Shown here piece by piece: positions 18,881-28,464 of a stretch of DNA of 64,000 bases. Position 1 is the stretch's first letter; every line of letters begins with the position of its first letter. Position numbers and translations under genes: made by a program. Origin of the DNA: DATJGR01 sp963787045 (lineage in GTDB: Bacteria > Pseudomonadota > Gammaproteobacteria > Pseudomonadales > Azotimanducaceae); the NCBI GenBank assembly GCA_963787045.1, contig CAWBBR010000012.1:62001-126000 (forward strand), read 5' to 3'. Below the pieces are notes generated by a model. That model saw only the letters and a program-made list of their open reading frames with translations. It was not told the origin of the DNA and searched no databases.

Positions 18881-19618
18881 GTGAGTGCGACCGTGTACGA
18901 CCAGCACGCCCGGTTCTACGTCGACTTCGTCGACAGCGGCCTGCGCGATCCGCGCGATCTCGGCCATCGACTCATTCAGCGCTTCGAAGCGGAGATCGGC
19001 GAACGCATGCGCGATGCGAGCGTTCTGGACGTTGCATGCGGTGAAGGTTATCTGTCGCGCCATTTCGCCACGCTGAATCCGCGGCAGATCGTCGGCGTCG
19101 ATCTGTCCGCGGCGCTGATCGAGGTGGCACGGCAACGCAACGTCAGCCCGCTCTCGACCTTCCGCGTCGACGACGCACAGCGTCTCGCCACGATTGCGGA
19201 CGCAACGATCGACGTGGCGTTGTCGCAACTCGCGCTCATGGACATCGCCGATCATCGCGCCGTGTTCGGTGCGGTGCATCGCGTGCTGAAACCCGGCGGT
19301 ACCTTCGCGTTCTCGCTGCTGCATCCGTGCTTCGAAGGCCCGTTCCGCCTGCCCGACGAACCCCAGTTCATCAAAGACGAATCCGGCGCAGATGTTGCGG
19401 TGGCCGTGCGCCGATATGTCGCCGAAGGGCACTGGCAGTCGGGCGGTACCGGCGTACGCGGGCACATGGGTGCGTATCACCGCACGCTGAGCACACTGAT
19501 CAACGACCTGATCAGCGGCGGTTTCGTGCTGGAACGGTTGGACGAGCCGGTAAGCGACGGCGAAGGCCTGCACTCGCAAGTACCGCGCAGCCTGCTGGTG
19601 ATCGCGCGTCGCAGCTGA
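18881..19618 (+). CDS. SAM-dependent class I methyltransferase
   Basis: 245 residues with methyltransferase motif I VLDVACGEGYLSR, the acidic residue after strand 2 (VGVDLSAALIE) and the LKPGGTFAFSLLHPCF segment typical of methyltransferase_11 proteins. The start is a GTG at 18881; no in-frame ATG precedes the domain. The substrate is unknown. Confidence 0.8.
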   Translation: MSATVYDQHARFYVDFVDSGLRDPRDLGHRLIQRFEAEIGERMRDASVLDVACGEGYLSRHFATLNPRQIVGVDLSAALIEVARQRNVSPLSTFRVDDAQRLATIADATIDVALSQLALMDIADHRAVFGAVHRVLKPGGTFAFSLLHPCFEGPFRLPDEPQFIKDESGADVAVAVRRYVAEGHWQSGGTGVRGHMGAYHRTLSTLINDLISGGFVLERLDEPVSDGEGLHSQVPRSLLVIARRS

Positions 19619-19700
19619 GATTCGCGGCAAAACAGCAAGCGCTGCACTGTGGTCGCCTCGAGCCTCGCTTAGCATCCAACGACAGGAATGGAAGAAACGC

Positions 19701-20576
19701 ATGCGGGCGAGCACGAGCCATCGATATCTCGAACGAATCGAACGTGTGGTGGATACGCTGCTGTCAGCGCCCGCGGATGCTCACAGCGTCGAAAGTCTCG
19801 CGGCCGTTGCGAACATGTCGGCATATCACTTCCATCGCGTGTTCCGCACGGTCATGGGCGAAACGGTGAACGCGACGATGCGGCGGGTGCGCCTGAGTCT
19901 GGCCGCCGATCGACTCGCTCACGGCGCCGAATCGGTGGGGCGCATCGCGGAGTCGGCCGGCTACGAGAGTCCACAGGCATTCTCCCGCGCATTTCGCGGG
20001 TTCACGCGAACGGCGCCGGCGGAGTATCGGCGTCGATATTCGACGGCCGGGCGAGCCGTGCGCCAGCGTCTGGCGGTTGGCACCGTATTCGACGGCGCGA
20101 TCGACATCGTCGACGAACCCGCGTGCCGCGTATTGGCGATGCGCCACGACGGTCCGATCGTCTCGATTCCGAACAGTGCGCGCCGCTGCTGGCGATGGCT
20201 CTTGCGCAGCGCATTGCTGCCGCGCGTTCGTGAAACGATCGGGGTCGCCTACCTGGACGACAACGAATCCAAGGGATTCCGCTACTACTGCGCCGTGGTC
20301 GTAGAAGCGGACGATCGCATCTTTCCCCACGTCACCACGCTGTCGCTGCCGGGTGGACGATATGCGCGTTACCGGTTGCGCGGGCCTGCGTCTTTGATTG
20401 CACCGACGTTCTACGCGATGCAGCGCGAGTGGCTGCCGCGCAGTGACTACGAATTCGACGATGGACCTGCGGCGCGACCATTGCTCGAACGATACGTCGA
20501 CGATGCACTGCCGCTAGTTGTCGATGGACCGATCACCGATCTGCTGTTGCCGGTGCGACCGCGAACGATTCGCTAA
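19701..20576 (+). CDS. AraC-family regulator with GyrI-like effector domain
   Basis: 291 residues. Two helix-turn-helix motifs of the AraC type occupy residues 15-115 (SVESLAAVANMSAYHFHRVF and GRIAESAGYESPQAFSRAFR). The C-terminal half is a GyrI/SOUL-like ligand-binding domain as in Rob and SbmC-type proteins. Such regulators respond to drugs or small organic molecules. It is followed 10 bases later by the secreted amidohydrolase, a possible target. Confidence 0.85.
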   Translation: MRASTSHRYLERIERVVDTLLSAPADAHSVESLAAVANMSAYHFHRVFRTVMGETVNATMRRVRLSLAADRLAHGAESVGRIAESAGYESPQAFSRAFRGFTRTAPAEYRRRYSTAGRAVRQRLAVGTVFDGAIDIVDEPACRVLAMRHDGPIVSIPNSARRCWRWLLRSALLPRVRETIGVAYLDDNESKGFRYYCAVVVEADDRIFPHVTTLSLPGGRYARYRLRGPASLIAPTFYAMQREWLPRSDYEFDDGPAARPLLERYVDDALPLVVDGPITDLLLPVRPRTIR

Positions 20577-20586
20577 AGGGGAATCC

Positions 20587-21841
20587 ATGATGCGTATGAT
20601 CGCTCGATCGTTGGTGATGATTCTGATTGGCGCGTGTGCAACCGCACACGCAGCCGACACGCTCGTGCTGCGCGGCGCCACCGTGTATGTCGATGCGCAG
20701 ACAACGCCGCTGCGCGACACCAACGTGGTCGTCAGCGACGGCAGAATCACGGCAGTCGGCGTCGATGCCCCTGCCCGGCGCGCGCGAACTCGACTGCCAT
20801 GGTCTCACCGTGGTCGCAGGTCTGCACAACAATCACGTGCACTTCCTGGGGCCGGAGTGGACGGGCGCGGCGCAATTGCCGGCAGACGCGCTCGCCGCGC
20901 AACTGGTCGCGATGCTGACGCGATACGGCTTCACGTCGGTGTTCGACACCGGCTCGCTTCTGGACGACACGCTCGCCCTGCGCAAACGCATCGAGTCGGG
21001 CGAGATCGCGGGGCCGCGCATTCTCACCGCCGGCGAACCGCTGTTTCCGCCGGATGGCATTCCGATCTACCTGCGCGGCCTGCCGCCGGACCTGCTGAAG
21101 CTGATGAAGGAGCCCGCGTCCACCGACGAAGCAGTGGCCGCCGTGGATGCGAATCTCGATCGGGGCGCCGACGCGGTGAAGCTGTTCACCGGCGCGATCA
21201 TGGGCGACGACGTCGTCAAGCCGATGTCAGTCGCGATCGCGCAGGCCGCGGTCGCGGAAGCCCACCGGCGCGGCTTTCCGGTGTTCGCGCATCCATCCAA
21301 CGCCGAAGGCGCGACGATCGCGGTCCAATCCGGTGTCGACGTGCTGGCGCATACCAATTCCCAGGGCTGGACGCCGGCGCTGGTCGCGTCGATGATCGAA
21401 CATCGAACGGCGCTGATACCCACTCTGAAGCTGTGGTTGTACGAATCCGCGAGGCAACAGGCGAGCGCGGCCGAAACCGACGCTTTCACCGCTGAAGCCA
21501 TGGCGCAGCTGACGGCGTTCGTGAAGAGCGGCGGCGAAACGCTGTTCGGCACCGACGTCGGCTACATGCGCGACTTCGATCCGGCCGACGAGTACGCGCT
21601 GATGGCGCGCGCCGGAATGACGCCGATGCAGATTCTCGCGTCGCTCACCTCCGCCCCGGCCGCCCGCTTTCAGAAGACACTGAAACTCGGGCGCGTCGTT
21701 CCCGGATACCTCGCCGATCTGACGGTGCTGGACGGCGACCCCGCGCGTGACGTCACGGCGTTTGCGCACGTCCGCTACACGCTGCGCGATGGGAAGGTCA
21801 TCTACGACGCGCGCGTCACCGCCCCGCAAAAAACGCAGTAA
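20587..21841 (+). CDS. Secreted imidazolonepropionase-like amidohydrolase (frameshifted)
   Basis: A signal peptide (MILIGACATAHAAD) leads into an amidohydrolase_1 protein. The ligand motif HNNHVHF follows the first strand; ITAVGV and the C-terminal LGRVVPGYLADLTVLDGDP are typical of the imidazolonepropionase/prolidase-like group. A CCCC run at 20768-20771 appears to hold one C too many: removing one joins VGVDA to LPGARELDCHGLTVVAG in a single frame. The span is 3n+1 bases. Corrected length is about 417 residues. Probable periplasmic hydrolase of cyclic amides or dipeptides. Confidence 0.78.
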
Positions 21842-22006
21842 CGGCACGCTCCCGGTTCTGATCCGACGGCCCGACGATCGCTCTAGCGGGCGGTCGACAG
21901 ATGGGACAGAATCCACCCTCCGCACGCGAGCAGATTCCGGGCTTCCAAGAGCCCGCGGCACGCGTCACGAACCGCCCACGAAGATGGGTCAGATTAGGGA
22001 GTGAGC

Positions 22007-23437
22007 ATGAAGAACGAGCGCAATTTCTACATCGATGGCAAATGGGTCACGCCGCACAGCACGAAGACCCTCGAAGTTCTGAACCCGGCGAACGAAGAAG
22101 TGATCGGCACGATCACGCTGGGTGACCAGGAAGACGTGAACCGCGCGGTTGCCGCTGCGAAGAAAGCTTTCCAGACGTTCTCGAAGACGACCGTTGAAGA
22201 ACGCGCCGCGCTGCTCGAGAAGATCATGGCCGCTTATCAGAAGCGCATGCCCGACATCGGCGCAACCGTTTCGCAGGAAATGGGCGCACCGATCGGGCTC
22301 GCCAACATGGCACAGGCGCCGGCCGGCCTCGGCCACATCGCGTTCACGCTGAACGCGATGAAGAGTTTCAAATGGGAAGAAGACAAAGGTCGCAACCGCA
22401 TCGTTCACGAACCGATCGGCGTGTGTGCGCTGATCACGCCGTGGAACTGGCCGCTGAACCAGATCGCCGCCAAAGTGGCGCCCGCGATCGCTGCCGGCTG
22501 CACGATGATTCTGAAGCCGACCGAGATCGCGCCGTTGAACGCGGTGATCTTCGCCGAAGTGATGGACGAAGCCGGCGTACCGCCGGGCGTCTTCAATCTG
22601 GTCCAGGGCGATGGCCCCGGCGTCGGCGTTGCGCTGTCGTCGCACCCCGACGTCGACATGGTGTCGTTCACCGGTTCGACGCGCGCGGGAATTTCGGTGG
22701 CGCAGAACGCAGCACCCACCGTCAAGCGCGTTACGCAGGAACTCGGCGGCAAGTCGGCCAACATCCTGCTCGACGATGCAGATTTCCCGAAAGCCGTCGC
22801 ACAGGGCATGGGCTCGTGCGTGATGAACAGCGGCCAGTCGTGTAACGCGCCGACGCGCATGCTGGTGCCGATGAAGCGGATGGACGAGGCCGCCGCAATC
22901 GCGAAGGCAACGGCAATGGCCGCGAAAGTCGGCGACCCGGCGAAATCCGATACCAACGTCGGTCCGGTCGTATCCAAAGTGCAGTGGAACAAGATCCAGG
23001 GGCTCATCAAGAAAGGCATCGAAGAAGGCGCCAAGCTCGAATGCGGCGGCGAAGGTCTGCCGGAAGGCCTGAACCACGGCTACTTCGTGAAGCCCACCGT
23101 GTTCTCGCACGTCACCAACGAAATGACGATTGCGCGCGAAGAGATCTTCGGACCCGTGCTGTCGATCATCGGCTACAAAGACGATGCAGATGCGATTCGC
23201 ATTGCCAACGACACGCTTTACGGCTTGTCGGGTTACGTGCAATCGAAGGACCTCGACCGCGCGCGCAACGTGGCGCGCCAGATCCGCGCCGGCAACATCC
23301 ACGTGAACGGCGCGAACGTCGATCCGGGCGCACCGTTCGGCGGCTACAAGCAGTCCGGCAACGGTCGCGAGTTCAGCGAGTGGGGTCTCGAAGAGTTTCT
23401 CGAGACGAAAGCCATTCTGGGCTACAACGCGGCTTAA
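22007..23437 (+). CDS. NAD(P)-dependent aldehyde dehydrogenase
   Basis: 476 residues and complete. The catalytic C279 is in NSGQSCNAPTR, the general base E245 in QELGGKS, and the oxyanion Asn in TPWNWPLNQ. It oxidises an aldehyde to the acid with NAD(P). AGGGA precedes the ATG at 22007 at good spacing; a GTG at 22001 is in frame. A strong terminator follows. The particular aldehyde cannot be inferred. Confidence 0.92.
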   Translation: MKNERNFYIDGKWVTPHSTKTLEVLNPANEEVIGTITLGDQEDVNRAVAAAKKAFQTFSKTTVEERAALLEKIMAAYQKRMPDIGATVSQEMGAPIGLANMAQAPAGLGHIAFTLNAMKSFKWEEDKGRNRIVHEPIGVCALITPWNWPLNQIAAKVAPAIAAGCTMILKPTEIAPLNAVIFAEVMDEAGVPPGVFNLVQGDGPGVGVALSSHPDVDMVSFTGSTRAGISVAQNAAPTVKRVTQELGGKSANILLDDADFPKAVAQGMGSCVMNSGQSCNAPTRMLVPMKRMDEAAAIAKATAMAAKVGDPAKSDTNVGPVVSKVQWNKIQGLIKKGIEEGAKLECGGEGLPEGLNHGYFVKPTVFSHVTNEMTIAREEIFGPVLSIIGYKDDADAIRIANDTLYGLSGYVQSKDLDRARNVARQIRAGNIHVNGANVDPGAPFGGYKQSGNGREFSEWGLEEFLETKAILGYNAA

Positions 23438-23472
23438 CCCAGTTGTTGGGCTCTACGGAGCCTCGTTGAAAC

Positions 23473-23507
23473 AAAGGCGCGTCATCCGACGCGCCTTTTG
23501 TTTTTTT
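23473..23507 (+). terminator. Rho-independent terminator after aldehyde dehydrogenase
   Basis: A perfect 11-bp stem (AAAGGCGCGTC and its complement, loop ATCC) followed by TTGTTTTTTT. It lies about 35 bases after the aldehyde dehydrogenase stop codon and is the clearest intrinsic terminator in the window. Confidence 0.93.
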
Positions 23508-23553
23508 ACGGAGCGCTTCTTCTACAAGAGTGTTTTTCTACGGAGAGAACTTC

Positions 23554-24198
23554 ATGGAACTATACGAAGCGATGAGTACGCTGCGCGCGGTCCGCCGGCT
23601 GCGTCCCGATCCGATTCCCGAAGACGTTCTCCAACGGGTGCTCACGGCCGCAACCTGGGCGCCGACCGGGGGCAACAGGCAGCCCTGGCGAATCGTCGCG
23701 GTGAAAGATCCAAGGAAAAAGCAGGCGCTCGAAGACCTGTATCGCCCGTACTGGGATGGTTACATCGTCAACTACCGCAAGCACATGGAGACGATGCCGG
23801 CGGACGAACGCGCTACATCTTCGCGCGCGATCGAAGCCGGCACTTATCTCGCGTCGCACATGCACGAGGCGCCGGTCATTGCGGTGTTCTGTTACAACCC
23901 GGGCATGATGACGATTACCGACAAAGATCAGCCCCGACCGTCGGTGGTCGGCGGCGGCTCCGTATATCCGGCCGTTCAGAACCTGCTGCTCGCGTGCCGC
24001 AACGAAGGACTCGGTTGCGTGCTGACGACCCTGCTCTGTCTCGAAGAGCCGAAAGTGCGCGAATTGCTTCAACTGCCGGACGACTGGTACACGTGCGCGC
24101 ACGTGCCGATCGGTTATGCAATCGGCGGCGGCCACGGACCGATCAATCGCAAGTCGATGGAGAAGATGGTGTTCACCGACCGGTTCGGCAACGCCTGA
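23554..24198 (+). CDS. Nitroreductase-family FMN oxidoreductase
   Basis: 214 residues with the nitroreductase FMN-binding features: STLRAVRRLRPDPIP near the N-terminus (the usual R-S-x-R-x-F-like arginines), APTGGNRQPWR and GLGCVLTT. The enzymes reduce nitro groups, quinones or enones with NAD(P)H. GGAGAG precedes the ATG at 23554. It lies directly after the terminator, so it is its own transcription unit. Confidence 0.87.
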   Translation: MELYEAMSTLRAVRRLRPDPIPEDVLQRVLTAATWAPTGGNRQPWRIVAVKDPRKKQALEDLYRPYWDGYIVNYRKHMETMPADERATSSRAIEAGTYLASHMHEAPVIAVFCYNPGMMTITDKDQPRPSVVGGGSVYPAVQNLLLACRNEGLGCVLTTLLCLEEPKVRELLQLPDDWYTCAHVPIGYAIGGGHGPINRKSMEKMVFTDRFGNA

Positions 24199-24210
24199 AC
24201 CGCCCTGCCC

Positions 24211-24996
24211 CTACGTGGGAACTGGTCCCTCGACCTGCACGCGATGGATCACGCGCGGCTGGTCGTCGTGGTCGTGCACTGCGTAGTGCTGCAGACACCG
24301 GTTGTCCCACATCACCAGATCGCCAACATGCCAGACATGGCGCGCCTGGAATTCCGGGCGCGACGCATGGCGATATAGGTACTCGAGCAGCGGCGCGCTT
24401 TCGTCGCGCGACCAACCGACGAAGCGTTGCGTGAACGCGCGGCAGACATACAACGACTTGCGGCCGGTTTCGTCGTGCACGCGCACCACCGGATGCTCGG
24501 CGCGCGGCGCGGTCTTGCCGCTCTCGCCGTACAGCGCCGCGAGACCTTCCGCGGAGTGCACGGCTCTGAGTCCATCCACCACGCTGCGCAATCCTTCGGA
24601 CAAACCGCCGTACGCGAGTTCCTGATTGGCGAACGCCGTATCGCCGCCGATCTCCGGCGTTTCGAGCGCATACAGCATGGTCAGCTTCGGCGGCGCCGCG
24701 TTGTACGTCATGTCGGAATGCCAGTGCTGATTCACGTCTTTCGCTTTGCCGTGATTGCGCAACTCGATGACGTCGGGATACGCCTTCATGCCCGAATACG
24801 GATGACGCACCAGCCGACCCCACCGTTGCGCAAACGCCATCTGGTCTTCGGGCGTGAGGTGCTGCTCCGGAAACGACAACACGTGATGCTCACAGAACAG
24901 ATCGTTCAGCGAACGCCACTGTGCTGCATCGACCTTCCGCACGTCGATGTCTTCGACGATAGCGCCGACGGGTGCAGACAGGCGGCGTACGCGCAT
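24211..24996 (-). CDS. TauD/TfdA-family 2-oxoglutarate dioxygenase
   Basis: 261 residues. The Fe(II) facial triad is visible as H93-x-D95 (HWHSDMTY) and the distal H near residue 251 (VIHRV); the following Arg would bind 2-oxoglutarate. Members hydroxylate taurine, alkylsulfates, phenoxyacids or related small acids. The gene is downstream of the alpha/beta hydrolase on the same strand with a 6-base gap, so the two probably form an operon. Confidence 0.87.
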   Translation of the reverse strand: MRVRRLSAPVGAIVEDIDVRKVDAAQWRSLNDLFCEHHVLSFPEQHLTPEDQMAFAQRWGRLVRHPYSGMKAYPDVIELRNHGKAKDVNQHWHSDMTYNAAPPKLTMLYALETPEIGGDTAFANQELAYGGLSEGLRSVVDGLRAVHSAEGLAALYGESGKTAPRAEHPVVRVHDETGRKSLYVCRAFTQRFVGWSRDESAPLLEYLYRHASRPEFQARHVWHVGDLVMWDNRCLQHYAVHDHDDQPRVIHRVQVEGPVPT

Positions 24997-25002
24997 CGCG
25001 TG

Positions 25003-25884
25003 TTACGCGCGCTGAGTGACGGCGATCATCTCGCCGATGATCTGCGGCCAAACCTGAACGGGCAGATCGTGCCCCATGCCGTCGATCGTCAGCAGCTTCG
25101 CGCCGGGAATCGCATCTGCCAGCGCTTTGCCGTGTGGATACGGCAGGATCGGATCGTCCGTGCCGTGAATCACGAGCGTCGGGATCGACGTCTTGCGCAG
25201 CAGCGGCCGTCGATCGTTCGGCGAACTCGCGCCGATCGCGAGCGAGTGGTTCGCCTGCGCGGCGAAGTTGATCGCGCGACCGACTTCCCGCGTCGCAATG
25301 TCTCGCAAACCCGCGGTGTCGACCGGGAGGCGCCCGGCCAGCTTCGTGAACATCGCGACGCGCATGTCGATCAACTCCGCCGGCGTGCTCGTCGGCATCG
25401 ACATCTGCAGTTGCATCATTTCGCCGAGCCATTCCGGATCGGGCCCGGCAAGATCGTCGGCGCGCAGCATCGGCACGCCGTCCACGCTGCCTGCCAACGG
25501 CGACGACATGATGATCGTCGCGGAGCGGACGCGCTTCGGCTGCTGAATCATCAGCGTCTGCGTGATCATGCCGCCCATCGACGCACCGGCAACGTGCGCG
25601 GCGGGAACGTCGTACGCATCGAGCACTCCAACTGCGTCGGCCGCGAGGTCGTTCAGGTTGTACGGTTGCTTGGCGAAGTCGAAGCACGACGACTGGCCGG
25701 TGTCGCGGTTGTCGAAGCGGATGACGTGGAAGCCCTTGTCGACGAACGGTTGAATGAACGCTTCCGGCCATTGGATGCCTTGCGCGCTGGCACCCATGAC
25801 CAACAGCAGCGTCGGGTTGCGGCGGTCGCCGAAATCTTCCGTCCACAGACGAATGCCGTTCGAATCGATGATGCGTTCTGCCAT
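25003..25884 (-). CDS. Alpha/beta hydrolase (RdmC-like esterase)
   Basis: 293 residues. Nucleophile elbow GASMGGMI, oxyanion region VMGASAQG, acid in HGTDDPILP and base in GMGHDLP. The VMGASAQGIQWP and FDNRDTGQS segments are typical of aclacinomycin methylesterase RdmC-like hydrolases. Probable carboxylesterase. It lies upstream of the TauD-like gene in a likely two-gene operon. Confidence 0.85.
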   Translation of the reverse strand: MAERIIDSNGIRLWTEDFGDRRNPTLLLVMGASAQGIQWPEAFIQPFVDKGFHVIRFDNRDTGQSSCFDFAKQPYNLNDLAADAVGVLDAYDVPAAHVAGASMGGMITQTLMIQQPKRVRSATIIMSSPLAGSVDGVPMLRADDLAGPDPEWLGEMMQLQMSMPTSTPAELIDMRVAMFTKLAGRLPVDTAGLRDIATREVGRAINFAAQANHSLAIGASSPNDRRPLLRKTSIPTLVIHGTDDPILPYPHGKALADAIPGAKLLTIDGMGHDLPVQVWPQIIGEMIAVTQRA

Positions 25885-25925
25885 GGTCGTTTCTCCGTTC
25901 GGAGTGCGAGCTTACCGCGCCGGAT

Positions 25926-27230
25926 TTAGGGTGTCAGTCGGTCGCGATCGCGCGGATACAGCACCGCTTCGCGCACGTTCGGCAGCCCCATCACTTGTGC
26001 GGTCAGCCGCTCGAGCCCGATGGCCAGGCCGCCGTGCGGCGGCATGCCGAGTTCGAACATGCGCAGGTGGCTCTCGAACGCGGCCGGTTCGATCGCGCGG
26101 GCGCGGAGCGCCGCTTCGAGGTCGGCGCGCCGGTGCAGACGTTGCCCGCCGGTGGTGATTTCGACGCCGCGGAACAGCAGGTCGAAGCTCTGCGCGGCGC
26201 CGCGATTTCCACGCGGTGCCGAGTAGAACGGACGGCCGGACAACGGGAAGCCGACGACGAACACCGCCGGGACGCCGCACTCCGCCTCTGCAAGCGCGCA
26301 CAGCCGGCGCTCCGCTTCGGGATCCAGGTCGTCGGTGAGGTGCCGCGTGTCATGCGCCTGCGCGAGCCGCGCGAGACACTCGTCGAACTCCCAGATCGGT
26401 GCATTCAGCATCGACGGCGGCGGCACCGCGCCGTGGCGCTGCAGCGTTGCCGCGTGCTCGCGATTCAGCTTTTCGAACATCGACGTGAGCAGCTCCTGCT
26501 CCAGCCGGATGACGTCTTCGGCCGCATCGATGAAGCCGAACTCGAGGTCGAGCGAGTAGTACTCGGTGAGATGGCGCGAACTCGCGTGCGGTTCGGCGCG
26601 ATAGACGTGGCCGGTCTCGAACACCTTTTCGAACGCCGCGACGCCGTGCTCTTTGTAGAACTGCGGACTCTGCGCGAGGTACGCCACGCGATCGAAGTAG
26701 TCGATCGTGAACAGATTGGTGCCGCCTTCGGTGCCGGACGCGACGATCTTCGACGTGATGATCTCGGTGAAGCCGCGCTCGGTCAGGAATTCCCTGAAGT
26801 AGCGCAGCAGCGCGCCTTGGACTCGAAAGACGTCGCCGACGGTGTCGTTGCGAGCCGCGAGCGGGCGATACTCCAGCCGCGCGTCGATGCCCACGCCGGA
26901 GATATCGCTCGACGCGTTGAACGGCAGCTTGTTCGTTGCCGGATTCAACACGCGGACGTGCGCCACGTCGATCTCGAAGCCGAGCTTCGCGCGCGCATCG
27001 GCGCGCGCCGAACCGACCACCTCGATGGCGTCGTCGAGTTTCAGGTGCAGCGCACTCAACGCGTCGGAGGCGCCGACACACTGCACCTCTCCGCTCGCGT
27101 CGCGCAGGATCACGAACGTGGTGCTGGCGAGCACCCTCAGCCGGAAGACCCAGCCGCGCAGTACAACGGTTTCACCGAGGTGTTGGGCGATCGAGCGGAC
27201 TGCAATACGGGATTGAAACGTCGCTTCCAT
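25926..27230 (-). CDS. aspS: Archaeal-type aspartyl-tRNA synthetase (aspartate--tRNA(Asp/Asn) ligase)
   Basis: 434 residues: an N-terminal OB-fold anticodon-binding domain (to about residue 105) joined directly to the class II catalytic core. TEGGTNLF, YLAQSPQFYK, motif 2 (VFETGHVYRAEPHASSRHLTEY) and motif 3 (GGLAIGLERL, about residues 400-409) are those of the archaeal/eukaryal AspRS type. It lacks the large GAD insertion of the normal bacterial AspRS (about 590 residues). Enzymes of this type in bacteria are often non-discriminating and also charge tRNA-Asn for GatCAB. The ATG at 27230 fits the family better than the open frame up to 27311. Confidence 0.85.
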   Translation of the reverse strand: MEATFQSRIAVRSIAQHLGETVVLRGWVFRLRVLASTTFVILRDASGEVQCVGASDALSALHLKLDDAIEVVGSARADARAKLGFEIDVAHVRVLNPATNKLPFNASSDISGVGIDARLEYRPLAARNDTVGDVFRVQGALLRYFREFLTERGFTEIITSKIVASGTEGGTNLFTIDYFDRVAYLAQSPQFYKEHGVAAFEKVFETGHVYRAEPHASSRHLTEYYSLDLEFGFIDAAEDVIRLEQELLTSMFEKLNREHAATLQRHGAVPPPSMLNAPIWEFDECLARLAQAHDTRHLTDDLDPEAERRLCALAEAECGVPAVFVVGFPLSGRPFYSAPRGNRGAAQSFDLLFRGVEITTGGQRLHRRADLEAALRARAIEPAAFESHLRMFELGMPPHGGLAIGLERLTAQVMGLPNVREAVLYPRDRDRLTP

Positions 27231-27553
27231 GGCAGTTTTCCATCGTGATTGGAAATCTGCTGGAACCGGTGATCGGCGGTGCCATCCAGCTTCCGGCGCA
27301 AGCGCCGGCACTCAATGCGCTGTGTCGTAGCGATACGTCTGTTTCTAGTAGGGCCTGCGCGTGCTTTTACATATACGGCGCGCTTCCGGTTCGAAACAGC
27401 CTCTCGGAGGGGTCTGTCCTCGTCGGCGAGTGGCGCGGATGTTACGCATTCGGATCCGGAGCCGCAATTTCCCCGGTTCCGGATCCGGCCGGCATGAACC
27501 GATTTTGTGAACTACTCTTTCGATATCCTCAAAGCGCCGGAAATCGCTGTCGC
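27231..27553. other. Divergent intergenic region between aspS-type gene and motA
   Basis: 323 bases without a credible gene. It must hold the promoters of the synthetase gene (leftward) and motA (rightward). Two sequence structures stand out: a compact palindrome CCGGCGC-AA-GCGCCGG at 27293-27308, and a 10-bp inverted repeat (27451-27460 with 27478-27487, CGGATCCGGA and its complement) whose halves are themselves nearly palindromic. Neither is followed by a U run. I find no convincing sigma-28 flagellar promoter. Confidence 0.5.
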
Positions 27554-28411
27554 ATGAATTTCCTGATCGGATTCGTCGTAGTAATGGGTTGCGTGCTGGG
27601 CGGATTCGTCATTTCCGGCGGTCACGTCCTGGCCTTGTGGCACCCGAGCGAATTGCTGGTGATCTTCGGCGCCGCCATGGGCGCGTTCATCATTTCCAAC
27701 CCGATGAAGGTCATCAAAAAGGTCGGCAAGGACCTCGGCCTTCTGTTCAAGGGTTCCAAGTACAACAAACAGATGTACCTGGACGCGCTGTCGCTGATGT
27801 ACGACCTGCTCAACAAGGCGCGCAAAGACGGCATGGTGGCGCTCGAAGCCGACGTCGACGAGCCGGAGAACAGCGCGATCTTCCAGAAGTACCCCAACGT
27901 CACCAAGAACCACCACGCACTCGACTTCATCTGCGACTACCTGCGCATGATGGTCAGCGCGAAGCTGAATTCGTTCGAGATCGAAGCGTTGATGGACGTC
28001 GAGCTCGAGACGCACCACGAAGAAGGCCATGCACCGTCCAGCGCCGTGACGCGCATCGCCGACGGATTGCCGGGCTTCGGCATCGTGGCGGCCGTACTCG
28101 GCATCGTGATCACGATGGCTTCTCTCAACGACGGCGCCGAAGTGATCGGCCACAAGGTGGCCACCGCGCTCGTTGGAACGTTCCTCGGAATCCTGCTCGC
28201 TTACGGTCTGGTCGGACCGATGGCGAACTACCTCGAGTTTGCCGCGCGCGACGAATCGCAGTTCGTCAAAGTGCTGAAGACCTGTCTGATGGCGTCGATC
28301 CAGGGTTATCCGCCGCAGATCGCCATCGAGTTCGGCCGCAAGGCAATCTTCTCCACGGAACGCCCCGGTTTCCGCGAACTCGACGAACACATCAAGAACA
28401 ACAAGGCCTGA
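27554..28411 (+). CDS. motA: Flagellar stator protein MotA
   Basis: 285 residues with the MotA layout: two N-terminal membrane helices, a cytoplasmic loop of about 130 residues that contacts the rotor, and two C-terminal helices beginning at the conserved LPGFGIVAAVLGIVITM, followed by VGTFLGILLAYG. With MotB it forms the proton channel that drives the flagellum. It starts at the ATG at 27554. motB follows after 53 bases. No other flagellar genes are in the window. Confidence 0.93.
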   Translation: MNFLIGFVVVMGCVLGGFVISGGHVLALWHPSELLVIFGAAMGAFIISNPMKVIKKVGKDLGLLFKGSKYNKQMYLDALSLMYDLLNKARKDGMVALEADVDEPENSAIFQKYPNVTKNHHALDFICDYLRMMVSAKLNSFEIEALMDVELETHHEEGHAPSSAVTRIADGLPGFGIVAAVLGIVITMASLNDGAEVIGHKVATALVGTFLGILLAYGLVGPMANYLEFAARDESQFVKVLKTCLMASIQGYPPQIAIEFGRKAIFSTERPGFRELDEHIKNNKA

Positions 28412-28464
28412 GACCGTGACGTGTCGGAACGCGGTCACTCCATCGGCATCTGACGAGCGCGACG

